Origin: Phycisphaerae bacterium
GTDB taxonomy: Bacteria > Planctomycetota > Phycisphaerae > Tepidisphaerales > Tepidisphaeraceae
Assembly (NCBI GenBank): GCA_025924315.1
Contig: JAICIO010000044.1
Span: 1 to 41,850, forward strand
Direction of reading: 5' to 3'
Length of the DNA stretch: 41,850 bases
The position numbers and the translations under genes were made by a program. Numbering within the stretch: position 1 is the first letter of the stretch; every line of letters begins with the position of its first letter. A model generated the notes under the pieces. That model saw only the letters and a program-made list of their open reading frames with translations. It ran no database searches and was not told the DNA's origin. Of this stretch, positions 8,207-16,000 are shown one piece after another.

Positions 8207-10243
8207 ATGCCTAAGCCTTTGTTGTTCAATGGGGTTGAGCCGCTCGAAGTCCGCCGTTTATTTGCCTGGAGCGGCTATGCGCAGCTGGTGCAGCAGGACA
8301 CCGCCGCGTCCGACTTTGCCACCATCGACGGCAAAGGCGTGACCGTCGCCGTCATCGACACCGGCATCGATTACACGCAGCCGTCGCTCGGTGGTGGGAT
8401 CGGAAAGAACTTCAAAGTCCTTGGCGGATACGACTTCTACAGCAACGATTCGGACCCGATGGATACGAGCGGCCACGGCACGAGCGTGGCCGGCGTGATC
8501 GCGGCCAATTCGTACAGCGTCAACGGCCTGCATTACCAAGGCGTCGCGCCGAAAGCGAACCTCGTTGCGCTGCGCGTCGGAACCGAAAGCAACATCCCCA
8601 CCGCCAACATCAAGAAGGCGCTCGACTGGGTCATCGCCAATCACGACAAGTACGGGCCGAACGGCATCAATGTCGTGAACCTTTCGCTCGGCTCGGGCAA
8701 CTACACCGATCCGCAGACGGGTTTCAGTTACTCCGCCGAATTCAAAACGCTGCGCGATATGGGGATCTTCGTCACCGCCGCGAGTGGAAACAGTCACGAC
8801 GTTTCCGGCGGCGCGATCAGCCAGGATGGCGTTGCGTATCCCGCCGCGGATCCGAATGTCTTCGCGGTGGGCGCGGTGGATTCGAACGACGTGATTACGA
8901 CGTGGTCACAACGCGGCGACGAGCTGGATTTGCTCGCGCCGGGTGTGAACATCGTGATGCCCCAGCTCGGCGGCGGATTTACAACGGAAGACGGCACGAG
9001 TTTCTCGTCGCCGTACGTAGCCGGCACGGCCGCGCTGATCAAAGAAGAGAACCTGAGCGCGCAGCCGGGCGACATCGGTTCGATCCTCATGTCGAGCGGC
9101 GTGCCCAATCGCGACGGCGACAACGAAACCGGCGATACCACCGGCCTGATCTTCAGCCGGCTCGACATCGAATCCGCGCTTCAACTCACGCTTCAGCGCG
9201 AAGGCAAGTACAAGACGATGGACCTCGGCACGAGGTACGACACAGCTCTCGATTCGCAGGGTGTGCTGCATGCGGTGCTCTACGACTCGAGCAAGGGTGA
9301 TCTCCTCTACAGCACTCGCGGGATCAACGGCATGTGGTCGAAGTTGCAGGTCGTCGATTCATCGAGCGACGTCGGTTCGCAGCTTTCGATCGCGGTCGAC
9401 ACGATGGGCAAGGACGGCATCGGCTACTACGACGCGACGAACAGCCAGCTGAAATACGCCACGAACAACGGCACGACGTTCTCGACCCGCATCATCGAAT
9501 CCGACAAATCGGTCGGCGAATCGCCGTCGATTGCATTTGACAACGAGGGCAACGCGTATCTCGCGTATTACCGGAAGAGTGGTGGGAACCTCCGACTCGC
9601 GATCCTCGATCGCGACACGAACTCATGGATTCGCCAAACCGTGGATGGCACGACGGACGGCGACGTCGGCGCCGACTTAAGCCTCGATGTGGGCATCGCA
9701 GCGCTACCCACGACGAATGGATTCACCGTCTACGATCGTCAAATTGCCATCGCTTATTCCGACACGACTAATGGCGATTTGAAATACGCGCGGCTCGACG
9801 TCGATGCAAACGACGGTTGGCAGATGTTCACGGTCGCCAATGAACAGGGTGTGAATCACATCGACCTGCAGCTGCACGATGGCTTTCTCAATGCCGGCCT
9901 GCAGGCGCAGATCGTGTATCAGGATACCTTCCACGCGGATGTGAAGTTCGCCTATCGCAACACCAACTGGTTTGTGGAAACCGTCGCATCATCCGGAAAG
10001 CTCGGCGACGATATCGCCCTGGGCTTTGACAGTCAGAACAATCCTGAAGTGATTTACTACGATCGCACAAAACGTGTGCTGTACATGGGCGTGCGCAACG
10101 GCACCGACGACTGGTCGAGCCATCAGTACGCAACCAGCGCCGGCCCGGTGGACATCGCGATCAACGAGCGCACGGGTGAAGAACTGCTCACGGCGCTGAA
10201 TCGTCCCGCAGATGAATCACGCATTCTCGATCTCGTGAATTAA
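8207..10243 (+). CDS. Subtilisin-like serine protease (S8) with LEPR motif and repeat domain
   Basis: 678 residues. VEPLEVRRLFA at residues 10-20 is the LEPR-XLL-type motif. The subtilase triad is complete: Asp51 in VAVIDTGIDY, His90 in TSGHGTSVAG, Ser265 in GTSFSSPYVAG, with the oxyanion Asn195 in AASGNSH. From about residue 330 the protein consists of repeated beta-rich units of roughly 45-50 residues (SIAVDTMGKDGIGYYDATN, SIAFDNEGNAYLAYY), which look like blades of a beta-propeller. No pro-domain like that of secreted subtilisins is obvious, because the catalytic domain starts soon after the LEPR motif. It is probably an exported or surface protease. Its stop overlaps the convergent glycosyltransferase gene by a shared TTAA. 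Confidence 0.92.
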   Translation: MPKPLLFNGVEPLEVRRLFAWSGYAQLVQQDTAASDFATIDGKGVTVAVIDTGIDYTQPSLGGGIGKNFKVLGGYDFYSNDSDPMDTSGHGTSVAGVIAANSYSVNGLHYQGVAPKANLVALRVGTESNIPTANIKKALDWVIANHDKYGPNGINVVNLSLGSGNYTDPQTGFSYSAEFKTLRDMGIFVTAASGNSHDVSGGAISQDGVAYPAADPNVFAVGAVDSNDVITTWSQRGDELDLLAPGVNIVMPQLGGGFTTEDGTSFSSPYVAGTAALIKEENLSAQPGDIGSILMSSGVPNRDGDNETGDTTGLIFSRLDIESALQLTLQREGKYKTMDLGTRYDTALDSQGVLHAVLYDSSKGDLLYSTRGINGMWSKLQVVDSSSDVGSQLSIAVDTMGKDGIGYYDATNSQLKYATNNGTTFSTRIIESDKSVGESPSIAFDNEGNAYLAYYRKSGGNLRLAILDRDTNSWIRQTVDGTTDGDVGADLSLDVGIAALPTTNGFTVYDRQIAIAYSDTTNGDLKYARLDVDANDGWQMFTVANEQGVNHIDLQLHDGFLNAGLQAQIVYQDTFHADVKFAYRNTNWFVETVASSGKLGDDIALGFDSQNNPEVIYYDRTKRVLYMGVRNGTDDWSSHQYATSAGPVDIAINERTGEELLTALNRPADESRILDLVN

Positions 10244-11211
10244 CCAACGACCTTTTTGATGGGCTTGCCTGTGCGTGGAAGCTCGCGGCGGATGCTGAAG
10301 AACTCGCGGATCTGGCCTTCCGTGAAGTTTGCGTCGTTCTTCACGCTGTGGATGATCGAAAATCCGCGCGTGATGAGCTGCTCGGGCGGGTTGGGGAGGC
10401 CCTTGTAGCGTACGCCGAAGACTTCGCCATCGCTGCAATGATCGAGGAGAGTCATTCCCACCGCGCGCGTGAGCATGGGGAGAAGCACGTCTTCGCCGAG
10501 CGCCGTGTCGCGCCAGACGAGCGGGTTGTCGAGCAAGCCGGCGGCGTTCATTTTTCGAATCGCATCGATTGAAACGACGTACGCGCCCCCCTGCAGGTTT
10601 TCGCCCGGTTCGTAACCGTTTCGCAGGGCGAGCTGCGTCGCGCGACGCATCGCGGCGGGAGCACCGAGCAGCGCATGCCGCGAGGGTCGGCCAGCGCGGC
10701 GCTGGCGGGGCCGGTCTTTGATCCAAGCGCGGCCAAGGTCGCTCGCGAGCTCGCGCCACGGAGAAAAATCGCGCCGATCGCCGTTTGGCGTGAAGCGATA
10801 CGCGCCCGCCATTCCGGCCCCCGGGCGATCGTGGAAAAGCCGCGCGAGCTGAGCGGCAAACGGCGCGATCACCAGCGCGTCGGTGTCGATCTTCACGACG
10901 AAATCGATCTCGTTCTCGAACGCGACGCACTGCTTGATGCCCGCGAGGATGCCCGTGCAGAGCCCGCCGAGAATTCCATTGCCACGGCCTTGCCGGGGAT
11001 TGCTGACGCGATCGATCGGGCACGGTCCGGCGGGGAAATCAACCAGCGCGCCGTCGTCTACCACGACCACGCGCGAGAGGTTTGGTTCGTAATGCCAAAG
11101 GCTTGCGAGAAGATCGAAGAGGCGCAGGCGCTCCGCCGCGGCCGGGCCGACAGGGATGACGGCCGCAAACCGACCCGCGCGAGAATTTTCAGGAACAACT
11201 TGGCCGAGCAT
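10240..11211 (-). CDS. Glycosyltransferase-like (GT-A fold) protein
   Basis: 323 residues. The N-terminal half reads like a GT-A nucleotide-sugar transferase: AAVIPVGP at 16-23, VVVVDDGA at 48-55, and a DxD motif (Asp109-Thr-Asp111) in DFVVKIDTDALVI, preceded by GILAGIKQ. A later GENLQGGAYVVS region and GEDVLLPML resemble acceptor-site segments of GT2-type enzymes. It probably transfers a sugar to a surface glycan or lipid in the cytoplasm; substrate unknown. It ends in a four-base overlap with the convergent subtilase gene. There is no good Shine-Dalgarno before ATG 11211. Confidence 0.65.
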   Translation of the reverse strand: MLGQVVPENSRAGRFAAVIPVGPAAAERLRLFDLLASLWHYEPNLSRVVVVDDGALVDFPAGPCPIDRVSNPRQGRGNGILGGLCTGILAGIKQCVAFENEIDFVVKIDTDALVIAPFAAQLARLFHDRPGAGMAGAYRFTPNGDRRDFSPWRELASDLGRAWIKDRPRQRRAGRPSRHALLGAPAAMRRATQLALRNGYEPGENLQGGAYVVSIDAIRKMNAAGLLDNPLVWRDTALGEDVLLPMLTRAVGMTLLDHCSDGEVFGVRYKGLPNPPEQLITRGFSIIHSVKNDANFTEGQIREFFSIRRELPRTGKPIKKVVG

Positions 11212-11295
11212 GGTTTAACTGCTAACACACGCATCGGTCGAAGATCGGCGCGGGTTAAGGGACAATCATTTATCAGACTCTTCACAGCGGTCACT

Positions 11296-11714
11296 TCACC
11301 TTAAGCGGCCCGCGGCACGCTCACGTCGCAAAAGATCTCCGGGCTTCAGAATTGGAAGACCATAGAACTGCGCGCCGAGCAAATCGGCGAAGTCGGCTCG
11401 ATCCAAGGTCAGCAAAACGTCGCTCCAAGCAAACGCGCTGAACAGGATCGGACGGTCCTTTGCATTCGGAAAAACGACAGCCAGTTCAATCGTCAAAATA
11501 TCGGGCACGGATTGAAGAACGGGCCGCAGCGATTGCCACTCTCCCGCTGCGCTTTCGCCTAAAGAGGAAGATTTCGCGTGACTTCTTCGATCACGTACGG
11601 AGAGACGAGAAGCGTCCACTTGTTTGAAGGAGCACGCCGAAATACTTCACGTGATGCGCCAGAATCAGAGCCTGTCGCCGCAAGCACGACGCTGGTGTCC
11701 AGAAAGAGTCTCAC
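11296..11714 (-). pseudogene. PIN-domain toxin (VapC-like), broken by a single-base frameshift
   Basis: Starting at GTG 11714, the frame encodes RLFLDTSVVLAAT with the first PIN-domain aspartate, and then VIEEVTRNLPL, where it meets a TAG at 11561-11559. The next frame continues without a gap as GESAAGEWQSLRPVL, then KDRPILFSAF and LTLDRADFADLLG, the typical C-terminal PIN half with its late aspartate, and stops at 11296. The span is 419 bases; adding one base near 11560-11565 would give exactly 139 codons plus stop. PIN toxins are Mg-dependent RNases. The GTG overlaps the antitoxin stop (GTGA), the usual toxin-antitoxin arrangement. It could be a true inactivating mutation, a programmed or phase-variable shift at CTTCCTCTTT, or a sequencing error. 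Confidence 0.7.
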
Positions 11715-11911
11715 TTCCCTTGGTCGAAGAGTTTGAGATCTTCTTCGTCTTCAGAAATCCAGTTTTGCACCTGTTCGGCAGAAAAGCTTCGTGGTTCGGG
11801 AAGTTTCGCACCCTGGGCGCGCATGCGCTCGACGAGGAACAGGAGCAACTTCTGCTTCTGTTCTGCCGACAGCGCGTCGGCAGCAATCTCGATTTCTTCG
11901 AGCGTGCTCAT
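11711..11911 (-). CDS. Antitoxin-like small protein paired with the PIN toxin
   Basis: 66 residues from ATG 11911 (MSTLEEIEIAADALSAEQKQ), acidic towards the C-terminus (ISEDEEDLKLFDQGK). An ADALSAEQKQKLLLFL segment is typical of small antitoxin-like proteins found just upstream of PIN toxins in planctomycetes and cyanobacteria; the family name is not certain. Its TGA overlaps the GTG of the toxin by four bases, so the two are translationally coupled. The frame is open further upstream to about 12130, but that part overlaps the aminotransferase gene in antisense register and is not used here. The antitoxin frame is intact although the toxin is not. Confidence 0.7.
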   Translation of the reverse strand: MSTLEEIEIAADALSAEQKQKLLLFLVERMRAQGAKLPEPRSFSAEQVQNWISEDEEDLKLFDQGK

Positions 11912-11917
11912 GACAGA

Positions 11918-11923
11918 ACTATA
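11918..11923 (-). promoter_or_regulatory. TATAGT -10 box just before the antitoxin ATG
   Basis: On the minus strand TATAGT ends only six bases before the antitoxin ATG. If used as a -10 element, transcription would begin at or next to the A of the start codon, giving a leaderless message. No convincing -35 hexamer is seen at 16-18 bases. Confidence 0.35.
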
Positions 11924-12005
11924 CCACCGTCGCGCGAGAAAGGCATCGAAATGTCGCTCGGCGCCTCGCCGTGCACCGGCCTGATCGACAACCGGGTCGA
12001 CAGGA

Positions 12006-13211
12006 CTAGCCGAGCTTCTTGAGGAACTCCGCGACGCGGTCGAGGCCTTTGTCGATTTGTTCCATGCTCGTCGCGAAGCTGAGGCGCACGTGGTCGTCGA
12101 AGCCGCTGTCGTTGCCGGGGACGACCGCAACGTGCGCTTGTTCGAGCAATGCGGCGCTAAAGCTCACCGCGTCGGTGATCTGGGTGTCGCCGGCCTTTTT
12201 GCCGATGTACGCGCCGATGTTGGGGAAGCAATAGAACGCGCCCATCGGTTTCACGCAGGTAACCTTCGGCAGCGCCGTGAGGCGCTTGTGCATGTGGTGG
12301 GCGCGCTTCTCGAACTGCTCGCGCATCTGCGCGATGCTCTCGGCGCCGCGCGGATCGTTCAGCGCGAGGGCCGCGGGCATCTGGCAGAAGCTCGTGATGT
12401 GGCTGGTCATCTGGCTGTTGAGCTTGTTGATCGCGTCGATCACGTGCTTCGGTCCGCCGATGTAACCGACGCGCCACCCGGTCATGGCGAAGCTCTTGCT
12501 GTGGCAATTGAAGGTGAGCGTCTGCTCGATCAGCTTCGGGTTGAGCGTCGCGAAGCTCGCGAACTTCAGGCCGTCGTAGATCAGCTTTTCGTAGATCTCG
12601 TCGGAGAAGACGACGACGTTCGGATGCTTGGTGATGACGTCGGCGAGGCCTTTCAGCTCTTCCGGCGTGTACGCATGTCCGGCGGGGTTGCTCGGCGAGT
12701 TGATGATGAAGACTTTGGTCTTCGGCGTGATCGCTTTCTCGAGCTGATCCGGCGTGATCTTAAAGCCGTTCTTCTCTTCGCCCTTGATGATCTTCGGCAC
12801 CCCGCCGGCGAGTTTGGCCTGGTCGGGGTAGCTCACCCAATAGGGGGCCGGGATCAGCACTTCGTCGCCGGGGTTGAGAATGGCCATGAACGCCATGTAG
12901 AGGCAGTGCTTTCCGCCGGCGCCCACGGTGATATTCTCGGGCTTGTAGGGCAGGCCGTTCTCGCGGTTGAACTTGTCCGCGATCGCCTGCTTGAGCTCGG
13001 GAATCGACGGCGTGGGGGTGTACTTCGTCTGACCCTTGTCGAGCGCGGCCTTGGCGGCCTCTTTAATGAACGAGGGGGTGTCGAAATCCGGCTCGCCGGC
13101 GCCGAAGCCGACGACATCGACTCCGGCCTTCTTCAGCGCAGCGGCTTTGGCGCTGACCTTAAGGGTGATCGATTCAGAAACCAGATTCATGCGATCCGCG
13201 AGGCTGAACAT
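12006..13211 (-). CDS. Class I/II PLP aminotransferase, aspartate aminotransferase type
   Basis: 401 residues from ATG 13211, which follows a GGAG and opens with MFSLADRMNLVSESITLKVS, the normal N-terminus of the family; the frame extends 32 codons further upstream without a family match. Fold-type I signatures: FGAGEPDFDTP (36-46), NSPSNPAG with Asn175, VFSDEIYEKL with Asp204 and Tyr207, and the PLP lysine Lys239 in SKSFAMTGWRVGY. This is the aspartate aminotransferase Ib-type (AspB/AatA) layout, moving an amino group between aspartate and 2-oxoglutarate in the cytoplasm; some relatives also use prephenate or aromatic substrates. It is a stand-alone gene on the minus strand. Confidence 0.92.
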   Translation of the reverse strand: MFSLADRMNLVSESITLKVSAKAAALKKAGVDVVGFGAGEPDFDTPSFIKEAAKAALDKGQTKYTPTPSIPELKQAIADKFNRENGLPYKPENITVGAGGKHCLYMAFMAILNPGDEVLIPAPYWVSYPDQAKLAGGVPKIIKGEEKNGFKITPDQLEKAITPKTKVFIINSPSNPAGHAYTPEELKGLADVITKHPNVVVFSDEIYEKLIYDGLKFASFATLNPKLIEQTLTFNCHSKSFAMTGWRVGYIGGPKHVIDAINKLNSQMTSHITSFCQMPAALALNDPRGAESIAQMREQFEKRAHHMHKRLTALPKVTCVKPMGAFYCFPNIGAYIGKKAGDTQITDAVSFSAALLEQAHVAVVPGNDSGFDDHVRLSFATSMEQIDKGLDRVAEFLKKLG

Positions 13212-13378
13212 CCCAATCTCCGCTGAAAACGAGGGCAAAATCGTGGACGGAGAACGGTAGCGATGCCTCGGGTCTATTGCAAGTTCGCATGGTCGGGCGG
13301 TGTGCAAACTTGGGCAAGTTCGTATTACTCTATAAATCGATGCACGTGAATGACTTGTGTCGCTATCGCAACATTTTG

Positions 13379-13406
13379 TTGACGCAAAATTGCCACAGCT
13401 TATAGT
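13379..13406 (+). promoter_or_regulatory. Sigma-70-like promoter for the beta-helix protein gene
   Basis: TTGACG at 13379-13384 and TATAGT at 13401-13406 are separated by 16 bases, in an AT-richer stretch, 48 bases before the start codon at 13455. The 243-base gap 13212-13454 contains no gene that I can see; besides this promoter it should hold the aminotransferase promoter on the other strand. Confidence 0.55.
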
Positions 13407-13454
13407 GCACTCTTACACCTCGCTTGGGCAATCACACGGAATTGGAGAAATGCG

Positions 13455-15788
13455 ATGCGTATACACAAGAGCCGCGGCGCGTTCGTCGAGCCTCTGGAAT
13501 CGCGGCGGCTGTTGACGACGTATTACATCAGCCCGCTCGGTTTGGATACGAATAAGGGCACGTCGGCCGCAAAGCCCTGGGCGGATTTCGTGAACGTCAA
13601 CAACCTGTCACTCAAGGCGGGCGATCAGATCCTGTTGCAGGGCGGGGCAACGTTTCACAGCACAAAGTTGATCCTCGGACCTGATGACAAAGGCACGTCG
13701 GCGCTTCCGATCAAGGTGAGCACCTACGGCACCGGTCGCGCTGCGGTGGATGGCGGGATCGACAGCTGCCTCTACGCATATGACACCGCGGGCGTTGACA
13801 TCTCCAACATTTACTTTTGGAGCGACGACCCCGCCGACCAGGCCATCGGCCGACCGGACGGTGTCGTGTTCTACAACGATCTCCCGAACAACACCAAGCT
13901 CAACTACATCCACATCAATAATTGTGAATTCAACTGGTTCGGCAAAGGCGGATTGAGCATCGGCGGAGCCAACGCCGGCGCCGGCTACAATGACATCCGC
14001 GTCACGAACTGCATCGCCAACAACAACCTCGACTCCGGCGTTTTGATTTATGGCGCGCAGCGGAACTGCAACACGAACGTCTACATTGCGCACTGCCAGT
14101 CGTACGACAACTCCGGCTACGCTGAGGATGCGAGCATCGCCGTGACCGGCCACGGCTTCACACTCGGCAGCTGCGACGGCGCGACAATCGAATACTGCGA
14201 AGCATATAACAACGGCACAATTGGCGACGGCGGGGCGGGCATTTGGACGTACGATTCCAACAAAGTGGTGATCCAGTACAACGAATCGCACAACAATCAC
14301 ACCGCGATGGGCCACGACGGCGATGGATTCGATCTCGACCGCAACACCAGCAATTCGACCATGCAGTACAACTACTCGCACGACAACGACGGCGGCGGGT
14401 TCATGTTGTGCAATAAGGACAACAACACGCTGCACACCGGCAACGTCGTGCGCTACAACATCAGCCAGAACGACGGCCGCAAGAACACTTACGGCGGAAT
14501 TCAGCTGTGGGGCAAGATCATCAACGCTGAGATCTTCAACAACACCGTCTACATGAACCAGTCGCCGAGTGGCACGCACGCGGCGCTGCGCATCCACAAC
14601 GCCAGCATCGAAACCAACGATGTGCAGAGCGTGCACATCCGCAACAACATTTTCGAGACGGAGGGCACGACGCAGCTGGTCCAGGTGACCGCGACTCAGC
14701 TCGATGGCGCGACGGATTTGAAATTCCAAGGCAACACGTACTTCGCCCACAGCGGCGGATTCAAGATCGTGTGGGGCGCCAGCACGCTTACAACGATCAC
14801 GAGCTTCCGCTCGAAGGGCCAGGAAACGCTCAACGGCTCAAACGTCGGTTTCAGCGGCGATCCCCTTCTTGTCTCGCCGGGCACCGCCGGCACCATCGGC
14901 AGCGGAAGTTTGACCAGCATCACCGCATACAAGCTGCAAGATACCTCGGCGTGCATCAACACCGGGCTGAATCTTCTGAGCGCCTTCGGCGTGAGCGTCG
15001 GCACGCACGACTTTTGGGGCCGCGCGATTCCGCAGGGCGCGGGTTACGAAGTCGGCGCGTACGAAGCCGACGCCAGCGCGCCCGGTGGCCCGCCTCCGCC
15101 TCCGCCACCTCCTCCCCCGCCCACCGGTGGATCGATCGCCGGCAAAGTGTGGAACGACGCAAACGGCAACGGAACGCTCGACAGCGGCGAAGTGGGCGTC
15201 GCAAGCATCACCGTCTATAACGATGCGAATAACAACAGCGCCAAAGACTCGGGCGAACTGACCGCGACAACCGATTCCAGCGGCAACTACATCTTCAACA
15301 ATCTCGCTGGCGGCAGCTACAAGATTCGCCAGATTCTGCAGAGCGGGTGGAGTCAAACGTCGCCAGCAAACGGCTTTGGCTGGACGATCACGCTCTCGAC
15401 CGGCCAGGTGCTCACGGGCAAAAACTTCGGTACGAAAGGAAGCAGCGGCGGCGGTGGTTCAACCGGCGGCAGCATCTCGGGCAAAGTCTTCAACGACGCC
15501 AACGGCAACGGCACCATCGACACCGGCGAGCTCGGCATCGCCAACATCACCGTTTACAACGACGCGAACAACAACAATATGTGGGACACCGGCGAGCTGA
15601 AGACGCTTACGGATTCCAGCGGCAACTACACGCTGAGTAATCTCCTCGCCGGCAGTTACAAGATCCGCCAGATCCTGCAGACGGGTTGGTCGCAAACGAC
15701 GCCCGCAAACGGATACGGCTGGACGATCACGCTCGCGACGAATCAAGTTCTTACGAGCAAAAACTTCGGCACGAAGAAAATCGCGTAG
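13455..15788 (+). CDS. LEPR beta-helix protein with two C-terminal SdrD-B-like domains
   Basis: 777 residues; ATG 13455 has GGAG upstream. PLESRRLLTTYYISP (residues 14-28) is the LEPR-XLL-type motif running into the first strand of a right-handed parallel beta-helix (about 22-540) with repeated Asn-rich coils such as IHINNCEF, VVIQYNESHNN and MQYNYSHDND, as in pectate-lyase-like or polysaccharide-degrading proteins. A poly-proline linker (about 545-557) leads to two copies, about 112 residues apart, of an SdrD-B-like beta-sandwich (GSIAGKVWNDANGNGTLDSG and GSISGKVFNDANGNGTIDTG) with Asp/Asn-rich calcium-binding loops. Likely an exported surface protein that binds or cuts polysaccharide; no catalytic residues can be named. 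A paralog lacking the Sdr modules follows at 16001. Confidence 0.85.
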   Translation: MRIHKSRGAFVEPLESRRLLTTYYISPLGLDTNKGTSAAKPWADFVNVNNLSLKAGDQILLQGGATFHSTKLILGPDDKGTSALPIKVSTYGTGRAAVDGGIDSCLYAYDTAGVDISNIYFWSDDPADQAIGRPDGVVFYNDLPNNTKLNYIHINNCEFNWFGKGGLSIGGANAGAGYNDIRVTNCIANNNLDSGVLIYGAQRNCNTNVYIAHCQSYDNSGYAEDASIAVTGHGFTLGSCDGATIEYCEAYNNGTIGDGGAGIWTYDSNKVVIQYNESHNNHTAMGHDGDGFDLDRNTSNSTMQYNYSHDNDGGGFMLCNKDNNTLHTGNVVRYNISQNDGRKNTYGGIQLWGKIINAEIFNNTVYMNQSPSGTHAALRIHNASIETNDVQSVHIRNNIFETEGTTQLVQVTATQLDGATDLKFQGNTYFAHSGGFKIVWGASTLTTITSFRSKGQETLNGSNVGFSGDPLLVSPGTAGTIGSGSLTSITAYKLQDTSACINTGLNLLSAFGVSVGTHDFWGRAIPQGAGYEVGAYEADASAPGGPPPPPPPPPPPTGGSIAGKVWNDANGNGTLDSGEVGVASITVYNDANNNSAKDSGELTATTDSSGNYIFNNLAGGSYKIRQILQSGWSQTSPANGFGWTITLSTGQVLTGKNFGTKGSSGGGGSTGGSISGKVFNDANGNGTIDTGELGIANITVYNDANNNNMWDTGELKTLTDSSGNYTLSNLLAGSYKIRQILQTGWSQTTPANGYGWTITLATNQVLTSKNFGTKKIA
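15131..15781 (+). repeat. Two tandem coding repeats (SdrD-B-like modules)
   Basis: The two units, about 15131-15440 and 15466-15781, encode closely similar modules. Each has a NDANGNGT loop, a SSGNY strand, a GSYKIRQILQ strand and a closing KNFGTK. The high similarity points to recent duplication inside the gene. Confidence 0.7.
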
Positions 15789-16000
15789 CGGACATCTGCA
15801 GACGGCCCTTGGGTCGGGCGCCGCGTTCTGTAGCGATTACAACATTCTGCATTGTATGAAGTTGCCGGCGCTCCTGCCGCTTAATCACTGGCTGGACAGT
15901 TGGTTATATCAATGCGTGCATTATCGGACGTCAGCGAATCGAATTGACCCCTCCGCGCGGAAAGGGCACGCTTGCGGTGCCGTCTCTTGCTGTGGAGAAA

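Noticed and set aside
12057-13226. 389-residue open frame on the plus strand
   Set aside because: It is antisense to the aminotransferase gene, which has all its catalytic motifs; the overlap comes from codon bias in GC-rich DNA.
13608-14750. 380-residue open frame on the minus strand, rich in Val
   Set aside because: It is antisense to the Asn-rich beta-helix coils; the Val comes from complementing AAC codons.
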